Shown one piece after another: positions 14,713 to 25,400 of a stretch of DNA of 64,000 nucleotides; the stretch's first letter is position 1, and each line of letters starts with the position of its first letter. The stretch covers positions 1 to 64,000 of the forward strand of contig JALRGT010000003.1 of NCBI GenBank assembly GCA_023259675.1, written 5' to 3'. This DNA comes from Flavobacterium sp. GTDB lineage: Bacteria; Bacteroidota; Bacteroidia; Flavobacteriales; Flavobacteriaceae. Below the pieces are notes generated by a model, which searched no databases, had not been told where the DNA came from, and saw only the letters and a program-made list of their open reading frames with translations. The position numbers and the translations under genes were made by a program.

Positions 14713-16524
14713 TTATTCCTTAAACATTTTTAAATTTTCCAATAAATCAGTCGGTACTTTAAAAACGGTTCCGTGTCGTGTCCCTTGTGGAAAACTGATT
14801 TGTTCTGAGATATCTTCCCAACCCTTATCGGTTTGTTTTACAGCACCGTATTTATGGTCTCTGTATTTATCAAAATACACCACCCATTTTCCGTTTATTT
14901 GGATTGCTGTTGGTCCTTCTGCCCAATAATTCCCTGTAATCGGCGCACTCGCTTTCGTGTAAGGTCCTTCCAGTTTTTCACTATAGGCAATTTTGAGATT
15001 CTTCTGGGTTGGAGTACGCGTTTCATCCTTCAAGAACATGATAAAACCTTTGTCTTGTTTTAGAATGGTAGCGTCAATCACATTAAAACCGGGCTCATAC
15101 AATAATTTTGTAGGAGAGAAAGTTTTGAAATCTTTCGTCAACGTATAATAGATTCGGTGGTTGTATCCTTTTTCTTCTTCCGTTTGCGTTTCCGTAAATT
15201 TTCCTTCAACAGTCGAAGCCCAATAAATCATGTACTGGTTATTTTTTTCATCAAAAGTGATTTCGGGCGCCCAAGTATTTCGTGCTGCTTCATTTGCCAT
15301 AACGGGAATAAATTCTTGTTTAGACCAATGAATCAAATCTTTTGAAGAAGCATACCCAATTCCTTTATCAGTCCAACTCACCGTCCATACCATATGATAC
15401 AAACCATCTCCCCCTTTGATGACACAAGGATCACGCATCAATTTGTCTTTACCCACTTCTGGAGTTAAAAATGAGGTGTCATTTTTCAAAGAAGTCCATC
15501 TCATTCCATCCTCACTGTAGGCCAAATGCAAACCATCTTCTCCATTTCCTTTAAAATAAGAAAACATATACGCTTCTGGTTCTGGAATTATTTTATTGGC
15601 AATTAACCATTTTTCGCAGGCTTCCGGCCAATTTTTATTCGTCCCTTTGACGCCTAAACCAAAGCCGTGTCCGCCATGCTCATACAAATGCATTTCGGCA
15701 GGTACTTTATTTTGTTTTAATGCCAGATAATAATTGATACTGTTTTCTACTGGAACCGCTCCATCATCAGTAGCATGTGCCAAAAAGGTTTTAGGCGTAT
15801 TTTCGTTAATTTGTTTTTCATTCGAATATTTAACAATCAAATCGCTACTGGAATTTTTACCCAATAAACTTTCTTTTGAACCTTTATGTGTAATGCCGTC
15901 TTCCATAGAAATAACAGGATAAATCAGGATGGAAAAATCAGGACGGGCACTTACATTGTCTTTAGATTTATACACAACGTCATTATAATGCGTCGACAAA
16001 GTAGAAGCCAAATGTCCTCCTGCAGAAAACCCAATCACACCAATTTTGGCTGGATCAAGATTCCATTCAGCAGCATTTCTGCGTAAAACACGTACCGCTT
16101 CTTGTGCATCCTGCAACGGCCCCACGGTCTTATCTTCCATGATTACATCACTTGGTAATCTGTATTTTAAAACAAAAGCGGAAACGCCAATAGATTGGAA
16201 CCATTGCGCTACTTTATCCCCTTCTTTTTCATGTGACAACACAGTATATCCACCACCTGGGCAAATAATTACCGCTGCATTTTTTGAAGAAGTATTGGCT
16301 GCCAGAAATATTTTCAAAGTAGGCTCTGTCACCTTTCTAATTCCTGAAATGGTTCCATTAGCGTCTACCCTAAATTCTTCTTTATAGGTATCATCACTTT
16401 TGGCTCCAGGAACTTTGTTCCATAATTTTATTTCTTTATTTTGGGCAAACCCAAAAATGGTTACGCCGAAAAACAATAGCAAGCCAAAAAATATTTTTTT
16501 ATCCACTTTTAATAATTTCAACAT
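14713..16524 (-). CDS. Fusion of alpha/beta-hydrolase esterase and GH43-like propeller
   Basis: A two-domain exported protein of 603 residues. After a signal peptide (about 1-28), residues of about 60-310 form an alpha/beta-hydrolase resembling acetyl-xylan esterases. The oxyanion motif CPGGGY is at 88-93, the nucleophile motif GFSAGG has Ser167, and a C-terminal HGGHGFG supplies the histidine. Residues of about 318-600 form a five-bladed propeller with a GH43-like triad (MRDPCVI, NVIDATI, WAEGPTAI). It could remove ester groups and arabinose- or galactose-type sugars from one substrate. The start ATG shares one base with the TAA stop of the GH105 gene (TAATG), indicating coupling. Specificity of either domain is unproven. 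Confidence 0.85.
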   Translation of the reverse strand: MLKLLKVDKKIFFGLLLFFGVTIFGFAQNKEIKLWNKVPGAKSDDTYKEEFRVDANGTISGIRKVTEPTLKIFLAANTSSKNAAVIICPGGGYTVLSHEKEGDKVAQWFQSIGVSAFVLKYRLPSDVIMEDKTVGPLQDAQEAVRVLRRNAAEWNLDPAKIGVIGFSAGGHLASTLSTHYNDVVYKSKDNVSARPDFSILIYPVISMEDGITHKGSKESLLGKNSSSDLIVKYSNEKQINENTPKTFLAHATDDGAVPVENSINYYLALKQNKVPAEMHLYEHGGHGFGLGVKGTNKNWPEACEKWLIANKIIPEPEAYMFSYFKGNGEDGLHLAYSEDGMRWTSLKNDTSFLTPEVGKDKLMRDPCVIKGGDGLYHMVWTVSWTDKGIGYASSKDLIHWSKQEFIPVMANEAARNTWAPEITFDEKNNQYMIYWASTVEGKFTETQTEEEKGYNHRIYYTLTKDFKTFSPTKLLYEPGFNVIDATILKQDKGFIMFLKDETRTPTQKNLKIAYSEKLEGPYTKASAPITGNYWAEGPTAIQINGKWVVYFDKYRDHKYGAVKQTDKGWEDISEQISFPQGTRHGTVFKVPTDLLENLKMFKE

Positions 16525-17648
16525 TATTTCATTTTATAAATTTCAGAACCTGCCAATAAGAAACAGCCTAAACCGTAGTCTTCAAAATCAGGGATTCTTT
16601 CATAAGATAATGGCTGCCCATCTTTGGGTTCTTTTCCGGTAGATTGCAAGTAGCCCAAAAATCCGTTTTCATGTAAACTTTCTGTTGTTAATGCTTTCCA
16701 TGCCTTTTGAACAACAGGTAAATACACTTCTTTTTTCAAAAGACCACTGTTGATACCATACGCAATTCCGTAAACGAATAGCGCAGTACCCGAAGCTTCC
16801 TTTCCTCCATAATTACTTGGATCATGCAAACTCACATTCCAAAAACCATCGGCTCTTTGAATCGGAACCAAAGCGGCAGCCATGGCTTTTAAATCGCTTA
16901 CATATTGCGCTCTATGGGGCGCATTTTCAGGGATTATAGTTAGCACTTTTGCCAAAGCCGCAATAACCCAACCGTTTCCACGACTCCAGTAACAATCCTC
17001 TCCATTTGGTTCTTTGTAAGGCGGATCAAAATCGGCATCACGCCACCACAAACCATCTTTTGGATTGTATAATCCATGATCACCATGTTGGTTTCTGGAA
17101 TACATATACATGGCATACATTTTCTCAAAATAACGATTGTCTTTTTCCAAAACACCCATTTTGGCAAAAACAGGTATTCCCATCTGGATGGCATCAATCC
17201 AAGACCAATCGTCGAGTTGAGGCGTATTCAAGAGCATATTCAATGTAGCTCTAGTACTTTTTAATTTTTTGGAATCCGGCTCTAAATTGTACAAATCAAT
17301 ATAGGTTTGTGCTGCACAATAATCGTCGGCATTACGGTTAGCACTTCCGTTTCTAAAGCTCCATTTGTGAAACTCAGACCACGAATAAGCATAATTATAA
17401 TAGGTTTCTTTTGGGTCAATTTCGTGTAATGCCATTAACCCTTCATAATACACCCCTCGTGTCCAAATATTACTTGGTCGTTCTTTATTGGTAACAATTG
17501 TTTTTCCTGTGTCAGGCCATTTATCCATGAAATAGCCATTGGCAGATTCCATTTGTTTCAAGACCAATTTTCTGTCGAATGCCTCTTGTGCCATTAAAGT
17601 GCCTGAGCATACAAGGCTAACCGCTAAAAATAAAAATGATTTCTTCAT
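16524..17648 (-). CDS. GH105 unsaturated rhamnogalacturonyl hydrolase
   Basis: Exported (alpha/alpha)6-barrel hydrolase of family GH105. It removes the unsaturated galacturonyl residue left at the non-reducing end of RG-I oligosaccharides by rhamnogalacturonan lyases. A signal peptide covers about residues 1-20. Family motifs include RGVYYEGLMALHEIDP, ADDYCAAQ (Asp108/109), WSWIDAIQMG (Asp152, at the position of the catalytic Asp of YteR), SRGNGWVIAALAKVL and EASGTALFVYGIAYGI. Its 374 residues match the family. It is third in the leftward operon, between the GH106 and CE-GH43 genes. A second GH105 is encoded at 43.4 kb. Confidence 0.93.
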   Translation of the reverse strand: MKKSFLFLAVSLVCSGTLMAQEAFDRKLVLKQMESANGYFMDKWPDTGKTIVTNKERPSNIWTRGVYYEGLMALHEIDPKETYYNYAYSWSEFHKWSFRNGSANRNADDYCAAQTYIDLYNLEPDSKKLKSTRATLNMLLNTPQLDDWSWIDAIQMGIPVFAKMGVLEKDNRYFEKMYAMYMYSRNQHGDHGLYNPKDGLWWRDADFDPPYKEPNGEDCYWSRGNGWVIAALAKVLTIIPENAPHRAQYVSDLKAMAAALVPIQRADGFWNVSLHDPSNYGGKEASGTALFVYGIAYGINSGLLKKEVYLPVVQKAWKALTTESLHENGFLGYLQSTGKEPKDGQPLSYERIPDFEDYGLGCFLLAGSEIYKMK

Positions 17649-17666
17649 TTTGATACTACTTTGTTT

Positions 17667-20402
17667 TTATTCGTTTTTTTGTTGTAATGGTGTAATGGTT
17701 ACAGGCCCTAACAATCCTGAGGGTGTTGGATTCCATTTGGTGGCGTCAAATTTATTATAGTCTTTGTCAACCATATTGATTTCATAAAATATCTTCCATT
17801 CCTGACCTTTCATTTCCAAATCTCTAACTCTGTTAGCTGCTAAATTGGTTACCTGTACATCCAAAATATTTTTACCTTCTTTCAATTTCCCAAGATTAAT
17901 GGTAAAAGGAACAGACCAGGCATCCCCAATAAATGTACCATTCAACCATACTTTGGCACTTTCTCTAACATCACCAAGATTTAAACTCCAATTATCGGCC
18001 TCAATCCCGGGATTCTCAAACGCTAACGTATAAGTTGCCGAACCCGAAAAGGCTTCCGCATCCTTGTTTAATGTTGTCCAAGATTCCAAGTTGGTCATCT
18101 TCGCTTTTGCTGGCAATTGAGGACCACCTTTATCAAAAGCTATTTGCCATTCTCCCTTTAAAACAATAGGTTCCCCTGTTTTTTCATAATAATTCCACGG
18201 TTGTTCCGAAGTCGTTTGTTCTGTTTTAAGAATAAACGACTGTCCCGGTTCTATCTGTAATTTTACAAAAGTGATGTCATCTGTCTTTTTCACTTCTGCA
18301 TTCCCAAAATTCTTGGTTAACGGATCAAAAATAACGACTTCTTTATTGCCTATTTGTAACGGAACAAATCCATCTATTGCTTTCGAAGTATGATTGACTA
18401 AATAGTATATTTTTTCCCCCTCTACAGCTCGTCGGATAAATTTCAAACCGGAAGTCACCAATGTTTCCGGAAAGACTTGAGCTCCTTCTAAAGCTTTAAA
18501 TAAATTGGAAACCGGAGAAATTATTGCTTTGTTGTCACTAATTAATTTTGCCAATTGCTGGTCTTGTTTTTTATATTCATGAAAACCAGGCACCGATTTC
18601 GGAAGTCCTTCAAAAATAATGGCTCCCCCAGCTTTTTTCAAGGCAATCAGTTTTTGCAAAGTAGCCAATGGCATTTGATCACAATTGGGAACGATCAATG
18701 ATTTATAAATTCCTCCCGGCAATACAATCTTCCCATTTTCGATGTGTGCCTGAGTAATAAAATTATCTGAAATAAAATCGACTCCATAACCGTTTTTCAT
18801 TAGGTTTTTCGTCGTGTCATAGAATGAAGTTCCGTATAACCATTCTGAAAGGGAATGTATTTTAAATTGAAAAAACAATTCTCCATTGTGGTAGTCATTC
18901 CACGTATCATAAATAGGCCAATACAGTAAGTTCTCGTTATCTGATTTTCCTTGTTGCAACATTGACTGACATCTAGCAATATAAGAGAACAAGTCCGGAG
19001 CATCTTCCCAAATGGTATTCGTGGCATTAAAATTTACAGAGGCATAAAATTTCCATCCCGGCCAAGCTGCTCTCTCTGGCGAATAAGTCGAACCATGAAG
19101 AAAAATATGGTTGATTCCATTCAAAAGCAATTCCTCCGCTTCTGGTTTACACTGTGATAAAGCTGTTTTAAAATGATCGCGCAACCAAGTAAAAGTCTCC
19201 GAAGACACTAATGGTTTCCCTGCAATATGAGCCGCCGAAGAAGAAAATTTCAACATTACAGGATCGGCATCCCCTTCTCTAATATCTTCTTTTTCTCTTC
19301 TAAATCCCGGAATTTCAAATGGCATCGAGCCAAAAGTTTCGCACTCTGGAATATCTGCAGAAGCATACAAATCAATTAGATTTCCCGGTGAGCCATGTGC
19401 CTGTAATTTGGTTTTAAAATTTTTGGTATGGGCCCATTCTGTCCAAGATTTATCAAATTGATTCAATAACAAATCCGAAAGTGTTTCTCTGTAGTCACTT
19501 TTTATTCTGTTGCCTTCCTCATTATCAGTTTTACTCAATAATTGAGGCATATATTTTTTCAAATCATATCCTCTTCGTTTCTTAAATTCTTCAAAAAAAT
19601 GAGGCGTAAAATCGGTTCCATACACTTCATAACTGTCATTAAAAATAGAACGCAACTTCCCTTCATATCCTTTTAAAGCTTCATTAAAAGGCTGCACATA
19701 AGCCTCGAGCGCTTCTTTTGAATAATGGTCCAAAGTATATCCTTTCCCACCAGGAGCGGCTCGTTTCACCTGTTGCCCTGTTTTTCCGCTAAAAATGGCA
19801 TATAAAGTATAATCTGTTTTTTTGGCTTTCCACTTCAACTGTGTCCCTTCCAGTTGATTCGTTAAATCGATATAAGAACCATCGGCACCATAGGCCACAA
19901 CATACAGTAATTTAGCCGGCACTTTTTCTTTGATACTATCTGCCTTTATTTCACGATCTATTTTTTCCCTTTTCTTAAGCTCCATTTTTTCTACCACCAG
20001 CTTGGTTGCGGCATGATCTAAAGTCACCTGAGGACCACCGTAGGGCCAACCGGTTCCTAAAACCATATCGACTTGCATGTGGAGACTGTCGGCAATTTTA
20101 ATAGTATAGCCCAACATATCCATCCATTTTGGAGAGAAATAGTCAATAAAGTTTTTTTCCTCGCCTTTTACTCCATATATAGGAGTTATTTCAACTCCAC
20201 CAATTCCTGCATTATGAAAATCTTCTAAACTCTTTTTTAAATTGGGTTTATCTACAGCGCTTCCCATCCACCACCAGCGAGCCCAAGGTTGGGTCGTATT
20301 TACAATTTCAGGCCAAGGAGAGGTTTTATTTTCTTGTGCTGAAGTTTCGGTTGTAACGAAAACTCCTAAAATTAAAAGGATATAATATGGTTTTAGTTTC
20401 AT
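17667..20402 (-). CDS. GH106-like alpha-L-rhamnosidase
   Basis: Large exported glycosidase of 911 residues with a signal peptide (about 1-22). The N-terminal PWARWWWMGSAVDKPNLKKSLEDFHNAGIGGVEITPIYG and the MVLGTGWPYGGPQV segment are hallmarks of the GH106 alpha-L-rhamnosidase family. The C-terminal region (SATYTLAFENPGIEADNWSLNLGDVRESAKVWLNGTFIG) is a galactose-binding-like beta-sandwich typical of these proteins. It would release alpha-linked rhamnose from RG-I oligomers after GH105 action. It is the second gene of the leftward operon, 10 bases after the PL22 gene. It is somewhat shorter than many GH106 members. Confidence 0.88.
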   Translation of the reverse strand: MKLKPYYILLILGVFVTTETSAQENKTSPWPEIVNTTQPWARWWWMGSAVDKPNLKKSLEDFHNAGIGGVEITPIYGVKGEEKNFIDYFSPKWMDMLGYTIKIADSLHMQVDMVLGTGWPYGGPQVTLDHAATKLVVEKMELKKREKIDREIKADSIKEKVPAKLLYVVAYGADGSYIDLTNQLEGTQLKWKAKKTDYTLYAIFSGKTGQQVKRAAPGGKGYTLDHYSKEALEAYVQPFNEALKGYEGKLRSIFNDSYEVYGTDFTPHFFEEFKKRRGYDLKKYMPQLLSKTDNEEGNRIKSDYRETLSDLLLNQFDKSWTEWAHTKNFKTKLQAHGSPGNLIDLYASADIPECETFGSMPFEIPGFRREKEDIREGDADPVMLKFSSSAAHIAGKPLVSSETFTWLRDHFKTALSQCKPEAEELLLNGINHIFLHGSTYSPERAAWPGWKFYASVNFNATNTIWEDAPDLFSYIARCQSMLQQGKSDNENLLYWPIYDTWNDYHNGELFFQFKIHSLSEWLYGTSFYDTTKNLMKNGYGVDFISDNFITQAHIENGKIVLPGGIYKSLIVPNCDQMPLATLQKLIALKKAGGAIIFEGLPKSVPGFHEYKKQDQQLAKLISDNKAIISPVSNLFKALEGAQVFPETLVTSGLKFIRRAVEGEKIYYLVNHTSKAIDGFVPLQIGNKEVVIFDPLTKNFGNAEVKKTDDITFVKLQIEPGQSFILKTEQTTSEQPWNYYEKTGEPIVLKGEWQIAFDKGGPQLPAKAKMTNLESWTTLNKDAEAFSGSATYTLAFENPGIEADNWSLNLGDVRESAKVWLNGTFIGDAWSVPFTINLGKLKEGKNILDVQVTNLAANRVRDLEMKGQEWKIFYEINMVDKDYNKFDATKWNPTPSGLLGPVTITPLQQKNE

Positions 20403-20412
20403 TGATTTATAT

Positions 20413-21672
20413 TTATTTTGATTTATCTATTACTACAGAATACACTTGTGTTTTACCTTCAAAATTAGCACGAAAAATAATCCTTTTGCCGTCCGGTGAA
20501 AAATGCACATTGGGTTCCAATTTATAATTATGGTTTTTCATATTAACCAATTTTTCAGATACAAAACTATCTCCATTAGGAACAAAATGGTACAACCACA
20601 TACCGTCTCTTGCATGAGCCACCTGACCTGCATCGCCTCCATCTCCAGCAAATGATTTCATATCCGGAGCTATGTTATAATGAATCGACCATTCGTCTCG
20701 TTTTAAGGCATATCTTTTTTCTTCACCCGTTACTAAATTTTTACCTGCCAAATAAAAGGTTTCTCCTCTTGGGATTTGCAAATCAAACCAAATGGTCTTC
20801 CCGTCAGGGCTAAAAAACTCATGTCCGGCTATTTCTCTTTCGACTGTTCTTTTGTGAATAAGTGTTCTCTCTTTGGTATCAATATTAATATTCCAAATTC
20901 GATCTACTTTATGCCAAGGGCCTTCATGGCAATACATAAATAATTTAGGATCCGTAGGGGAAAAAAGTTCATGATTTAACCAAGCATTTTCATCAAACAA
21001 TTTGGTTAATTTTCCAGTAGCTACCTCTACCGTAATCAAAACTCGATTGAGTTTGGCTTCATAAATTTTATCAAAATAATCCGATTTTGAAGGATTTTTT
21101 TTAAAGATTTCCTGTTCTTCTTTTGAGGACAAAACGCCTCCAAGTAATGTTTCATCAGCATTTAATGTTGCTACAGAACCTACTTTATCCTCCGGAAATT
21201 TAAAAATAAAAGTTGTTTTATGAGTATCAACATGAGTTGAAAAAATACTGTCATTGATTCTATAATATACTTTACGAGTTTTAGTACCTACAATTTCACC
21301 GCTTTTATTTCCGGCTTTATCCGTTAACTGATCAATCTTTTTCGTTTTTAAGTCGATTGAAAACAATTGTTTTCCATTGGCTGTACTACCATAAAAAATC
21401 ATCAGCCAACCTTTACTATCCTTGGTTGGTAAAAAGGGATTGTTATTAAAATAAAAACTGCTGTTATCTCCTTCTCTGTCTATCAGCTTTTCTACCCTAT
21501 GCCCTGTCGTGGCATCTATCCATACTTTGGCTTTAGAACTCTCCAACCCCGTTTCCATAACTGGGATTTCCGATTTGTTTTCTTTTTGTGTGTTCCCGCT
21601 GACACTTTGCTTTTCTTTACAAGATAAGCACAATGCTATCAAACTGACCACTATTAATTTATGAGTTTTCAT
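20413..21672 (-). CDS. PL22 oligogalacturonate lyase-like lipoprotein (first copy)
   Basis: A seven-bladed beta-propeller lyase of the oligogalacturonate lyase family (PL22), which cleaves short galacturonate oligomers by beta-elimination. The protein has 419 residues and a lipobox LCLSC with Cys18, so it is anchored in the envelope, whereas the classical enzymes are cytoplasmic. Histidine motifs expected for the Mn site appear in order: NHELFS, CHEGPWH, AGHEFFSPDG and WSIHYNIAPD. It is the lead gene of the leftward operon, with a promoter of the shared CAGG-N6-CAGGA type about 25 bases upstream. In this locus the natural substrate may be RG-derived disaccharides rather than oligogalacturonate. 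Confidence 0.85.
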   Translation of the reverse strand: MKTHKLIVVSLIALCLSCKEKQSVSGNTQKENKSEIPVMETGLESSKAKVWIDATTGHRVEKLIDREGDNSSFYFNNNPFLPTKDSKGWLMIFYGSTANGKQLFSIDLKTKKIDQLTDKAGNKSGEIVGTKTRKVYYRINDSIFSTHVDTHKTTFIFKFPEDKVGSVATLNADETLLGGVLSSKEEQEIFKKNPSKSDYFDKIYEAKLNRVLITVEVATGKLTKLFDENAWLNHELFSPTDPKLFMYCHEGPWHKVDRIWNINIDTKERTLIHKRTVEREIAGHEFFSPDGKTIWFDLQIPRGETFYLAGKNLVTGEEKRYALKRDEWSIHYNIAPDMKSFAGDGGDAGQVAHARDGMWLYHFVPNGDSFVSEKLVNMKNHNYKLEPNVHFSPDGKRIIFRANFEGKTQVYSVVIDKSK

Positions 21673-21696
21673 AATTTACCTTTTATAAGATTGAAG

Positions 21697-21741
21697 TAAA
21701 AATAAAATCTCTTACCAGAAATGCTATCCTGTTGCATCATG
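21697..21741 (-). promoter_or_regulatory. Shared-type promoter of the leftward PL22 operon
   Basis: On the minus strand, CATG-ATGCAA-CAGGA (21741-21727) is followed after exactly 22 bases by TATTTTTA (21704-21697), a -7 box with one mismatch. The leader to the PL22 start is about 20 bases. The half-site spacing and the box distance equal those at 22049, 27621, 30687, 35506 and 54656; the first half-site here deviates (CATG). Confidence 0.75.
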
Positions 21742-21938
21742 CACACATTAAAAAAAATCTTTTCTATTCCTTTACTTTTTTTTTGCGGTTAACCTGAAAT
21801 TCAAGGACAACTCTTATTGAAAAACAAAAAAAATTACAGATAATTTTTTTTAGTACTGTAAAAATAAGTATCATACTATTATAAATATTCAAAAAAAAAC
21901 CTACTTTTATGATAATATTAACACTCTAAAGAAGCGAA

Positions 21939-21958
21939 AAATACAATCGATTGTATTT
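21939..21958. promoter_or_regulatory. LacI-type palindrome 1
   Basis: AAATACAATCGATTGTATTT is a perfect 20-base palindrome with a central CG. It is close to the LacI-family pattern TGnAAnCGnTTnCA. It lies between the divergent PL22 and SusC-1 promoters. Confidence 0.55.
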
Positions 21959-22048
21959 TTTGTAAAATTTTGTTAAAATACAAAATGCTGAATATCAACA
22001 TCTTAACTGTTTTTTCTTATAAAAATACCATAAAACACTAATATTCAG

Positions 22049-22093
22049 CAGGTAAGAGCAGGATAGTTTATCATTCGAATGTAAATATTTTTG
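22049..22093 (+). promoter_or_regulatory. Shared-type promoter of susCD-1
   Basis: CAGG-TAAGAG-CAGGA (22049-22063) is followed after exactly 22 bases by TATTTTTG (22086-22093), a full TAnnTTTG match. The 17 bases agcaggtaagagcagga are identical at 30685. The susC start is at 22484, so the transcript would have a leader of about 385 bases. Confidence 0.8.
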
Positions 22094-22483
22094 AATCAAA
22101 TTCAAATTACTCCGTTAAAATAATTTAGTAAAATATAATCATAAAGATCAAAATATTTGAAATTTAAGCCCTCTAAAAACAAAAAAAATACTCTTCAAAT
22201 CTATTTATAACGAAAAGAAACAATTAAGATATCACGATTTATTACAGTTAAACACTTAAAATATTTATATATCCTCAACATAATTAACAATAAATCATAT
22301 ATACGCAATTAAATCCCTAAAAAAAATCACACTTTGTATTTTTTTTAACATAATACTAGGAAAATGGTAACTTAAAAATTAGATTTGCAATCGATTACAT
22401 TATTAAAAAAACCCAATTACAACGATTGCGTAATTATTAAATACAAACACCACTCGAATATTAACTAAACTAAATATTACTAC
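22094..22483 (+). other. Long leader of susC-1
   Basis: About 385 AT-rich bases lie between the predicted transcription start and the SusC-1 start codon. They contain no ORF of note, no obvious terminator and no second TAnnTTTG box, but do hold a LacI-type palindrome at 22386. The last bases (aactaaactaaat) are also found before SusC-2. Together with the two promoters and the palindrome at 21939 this describes the 811-base gap 21673-22483. Confidence 0.5.
22386..22399. promoter_or_regulatory. LacI-type palindrome 2
   Basis: TGCAATCGATTACA matches the LacI-family pattern TGnAAnCGnTTnCA at every fixed position. An identical 14-mer lies before SusC-2 at 30621. A shorter inverted partner, cgattgc, lies 30 bases downstream. 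Confidence 0.65.
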
Positions 22484-25400
22484 ATGAAAAACAAAATTAA
22501 TCTTTGGATGAGCGTTATCATTTGTGTATTCCTTTACACATCTGGTTATGCTCAAGAAAAAACGGTTACAGGGATTGTTACCGATCAATCTAATTTACCT
22601 ATACCAGGTGTTAACGTAATCATAAAAGGAACTCTACAAGGAATCAGTACCGATTTTGACGGAAAATATGGTATTTCGACCACTCCGGGTCAAACCTTAG
22701 TTTTTTCTTATTTAGGATACAAAACGAAAGAAATAACAATAGGAACTGCCAATACCTATAATGTTTCTTTAGAAGAAGAAGGATCCAAACTTGATGAAGT
22801 TGTTGTCGTTGGATACGGGACTAAAAAGAAAAAGGATTTAACAGGATCAATTGTTAGTGTAGGCGCTGAAGAAATTGCATCAAGACCCGTGCAAAATGCA
22901 GTACAGGCCATGCAAGGAAAAGCCGCTGGGGTTGATATTGGGTCAAACGAACGACCAGGTACTGTTGGAAACATCAATATTCGTGGTTCACGTTCTATTA
23001 CCGCTTCCAATTCACCTCTTTATGTAGTGGATGGAATTCCCTTAAATTCAGGAGGCATTGACTTTATAAACCCAAATGACATCGAATCTATTGATGTTCT
23101 AAAAGATGCTTCTGCTACAGCCATTTACGGTTCTCGTGGAGCAAATGGGGTTATTATTGTTTCCACTAAAAAAGGAAAAAACGGAAAATTTACTTTAAAT
23201 TACGACACTGCAGTTAGTACCGAAACGATTCACGAATTTGCTCCACTGATGAATGCTGGTGAATATATTGAACTGCGTCGTTGGGCAAGATACTATTCTA
23301 ATCCTAGTGCTTTTGCTCCGGGAAATGCACCAACTATTGCCAATGACAGAACTATATTTTTAGATACAGCAGATCCAGCAGCTTGGGCAAATATTGAAAA
23401 AGGATGGGCTACTGGAACATGGGACGGGTCTAAAGTTAGCACTACCGATTGGACAAAATTTGTCACTCAAACTGGCGTAACCCAACAACACACTTTAAGT
23501 GTTAGTGGTGGTTCAGAAAAAATGAAAGCCTACGGTTCATTTGGTTACTTGGACAACACAGGAACCTTAAAAGGGCAAAGTTACCGACGCTACAATGGTC
23601 TTGCCAATATTGACATTACGCCTACTGCATGGTTCTCGATGGGAGCTAACCTTAATACCAGTTATGGTTTAAATGAATACGGATTATCTAATGTAGGTAG
23701 ATCAGCTGTTGCGTCTTCTGACGGAATTTATTTAACAGCAAGACAAAACCTACCTTATGCCGTTCCTTTAGATGCCAATGGCGAAAGAATACAAAATCCA
23801 GGTGGAGATTCAACAATAAGAAACGTATACGAAGAATACAAATACTCTCAAGACCAACGCCTAACATTACGTGCTTTTGGTAGTTTTTATGCTCAATTGG
23901 ATTTTGGTGCAATTTCTTCTGCACTAGAAGGTTTAAAATACCGAATTAATTTTGGTCCAGACATTACCTCCTATCGTAATGGGGTATTTTTAAATGGATT
24001 ATCTTCTGCTCGTTCTGGAACAAGCTTTGCTTCATTGGCAAAAAATCAAACTGTTTCATACACATTAGACCATTTACTTTTCTACAATAAAACTATAGGA
24101 AAACATGATTTTGGTTTGACATTATTACAAAGTCAAACAGAATACAGCAATGAGGAAAGTGCTATGTCAGCAAATAATATTGCAAATGTGGCCAATAAAT
24201 GGAATGCTTTGAATCCAACAAATGTAACTCTAGCTGGTTATTCTTCTAATATAACTGAAAAAAGCTTACTATCGTATATGGGTAGAATCAATTATAGTTT
24301 TGATGACAAATATCTTTTAACTGCTTCAGGTCGTTATGACGGTGCATCTCAATTAGCGCCTGGAAACAAATGGGCTTTTTTCCCTAGTACTTCCCTTGCA
24401 TGGCGTCTAGACAAAGAGGAGTTTTTACAAAATATCTCTTGGATTAACCAATTAAAACTAAGAGCTGGTTTTGGTATTACAGGGAATGCCTCGGTTGATC
24501 CTTATGCAACACAACCTCCTTTGGCTTCAATCCTTTACTCTACATCATCTGGACTTGTAAACGCTTCAAGCTTAGGAAATGTCAATTTAACTTGGGAAAA
24601 AACTACGCAATTTAACTATGGTGTCGATTTTGGATTATTCGGCAATAAAATTTCAGGTAGTTTAGAATATTACACCTCTAAAACCAACGATTTATTATTC
24701 GACAGAGGTATTCCATCAGTAACAGGTTTTTCAACAACTCTCGAAAACATAGGTGAAACCAAAGGAAATGGTATCGAACTTACTTTAAACACAGTAAACG
24801 TAAAGACAGCTGATTTTGAATGGAGTTCTAGTTTTAGCGCCTCTTATCAAAAAAGCACAATTGTTGAATTACAAAATGGTAAATTTGATGACATAGGGAA
24901 CGGCCTTTTTATTGGACAACCTCAAGGCGTTATTTACGGTTTCGAATCTAACGGAATATGGAGACCAGAAGATGCTGCTGAAATGGCTAAATTCAATACT
25001 GCCGCTGGAAGCACCATTTTTACATTAGGAAATGCAAGACCTGTTGACCAAAATGGAGATTATAAAATTGACGCCAATAACGACCGTGTAATCATTGGTA
25101 GTACCGAACCAAAATACATCACAGGTTTAACCAATACTTTTAATTACAAGAATATCGAATTATCATTCTTTGTATATGGACGTATGGGCTATTTATACAA
25201 TGCAGGAGGAGAAAACTTAAGCGGAAAAACTAGTCAAAGAAAATTGGATTATTATACAGACGACAATACCGATGCTGAATACCAAAAACCAATCTTTTCT
25301 GCAGGAACAGGTGATTTATACAATCCTATTTTCGGTTACAAAAACGGTTCTTTCTTAAAAATAAGAAACATCTCTTTGGGGTATAACTTCCAAGAAGATT

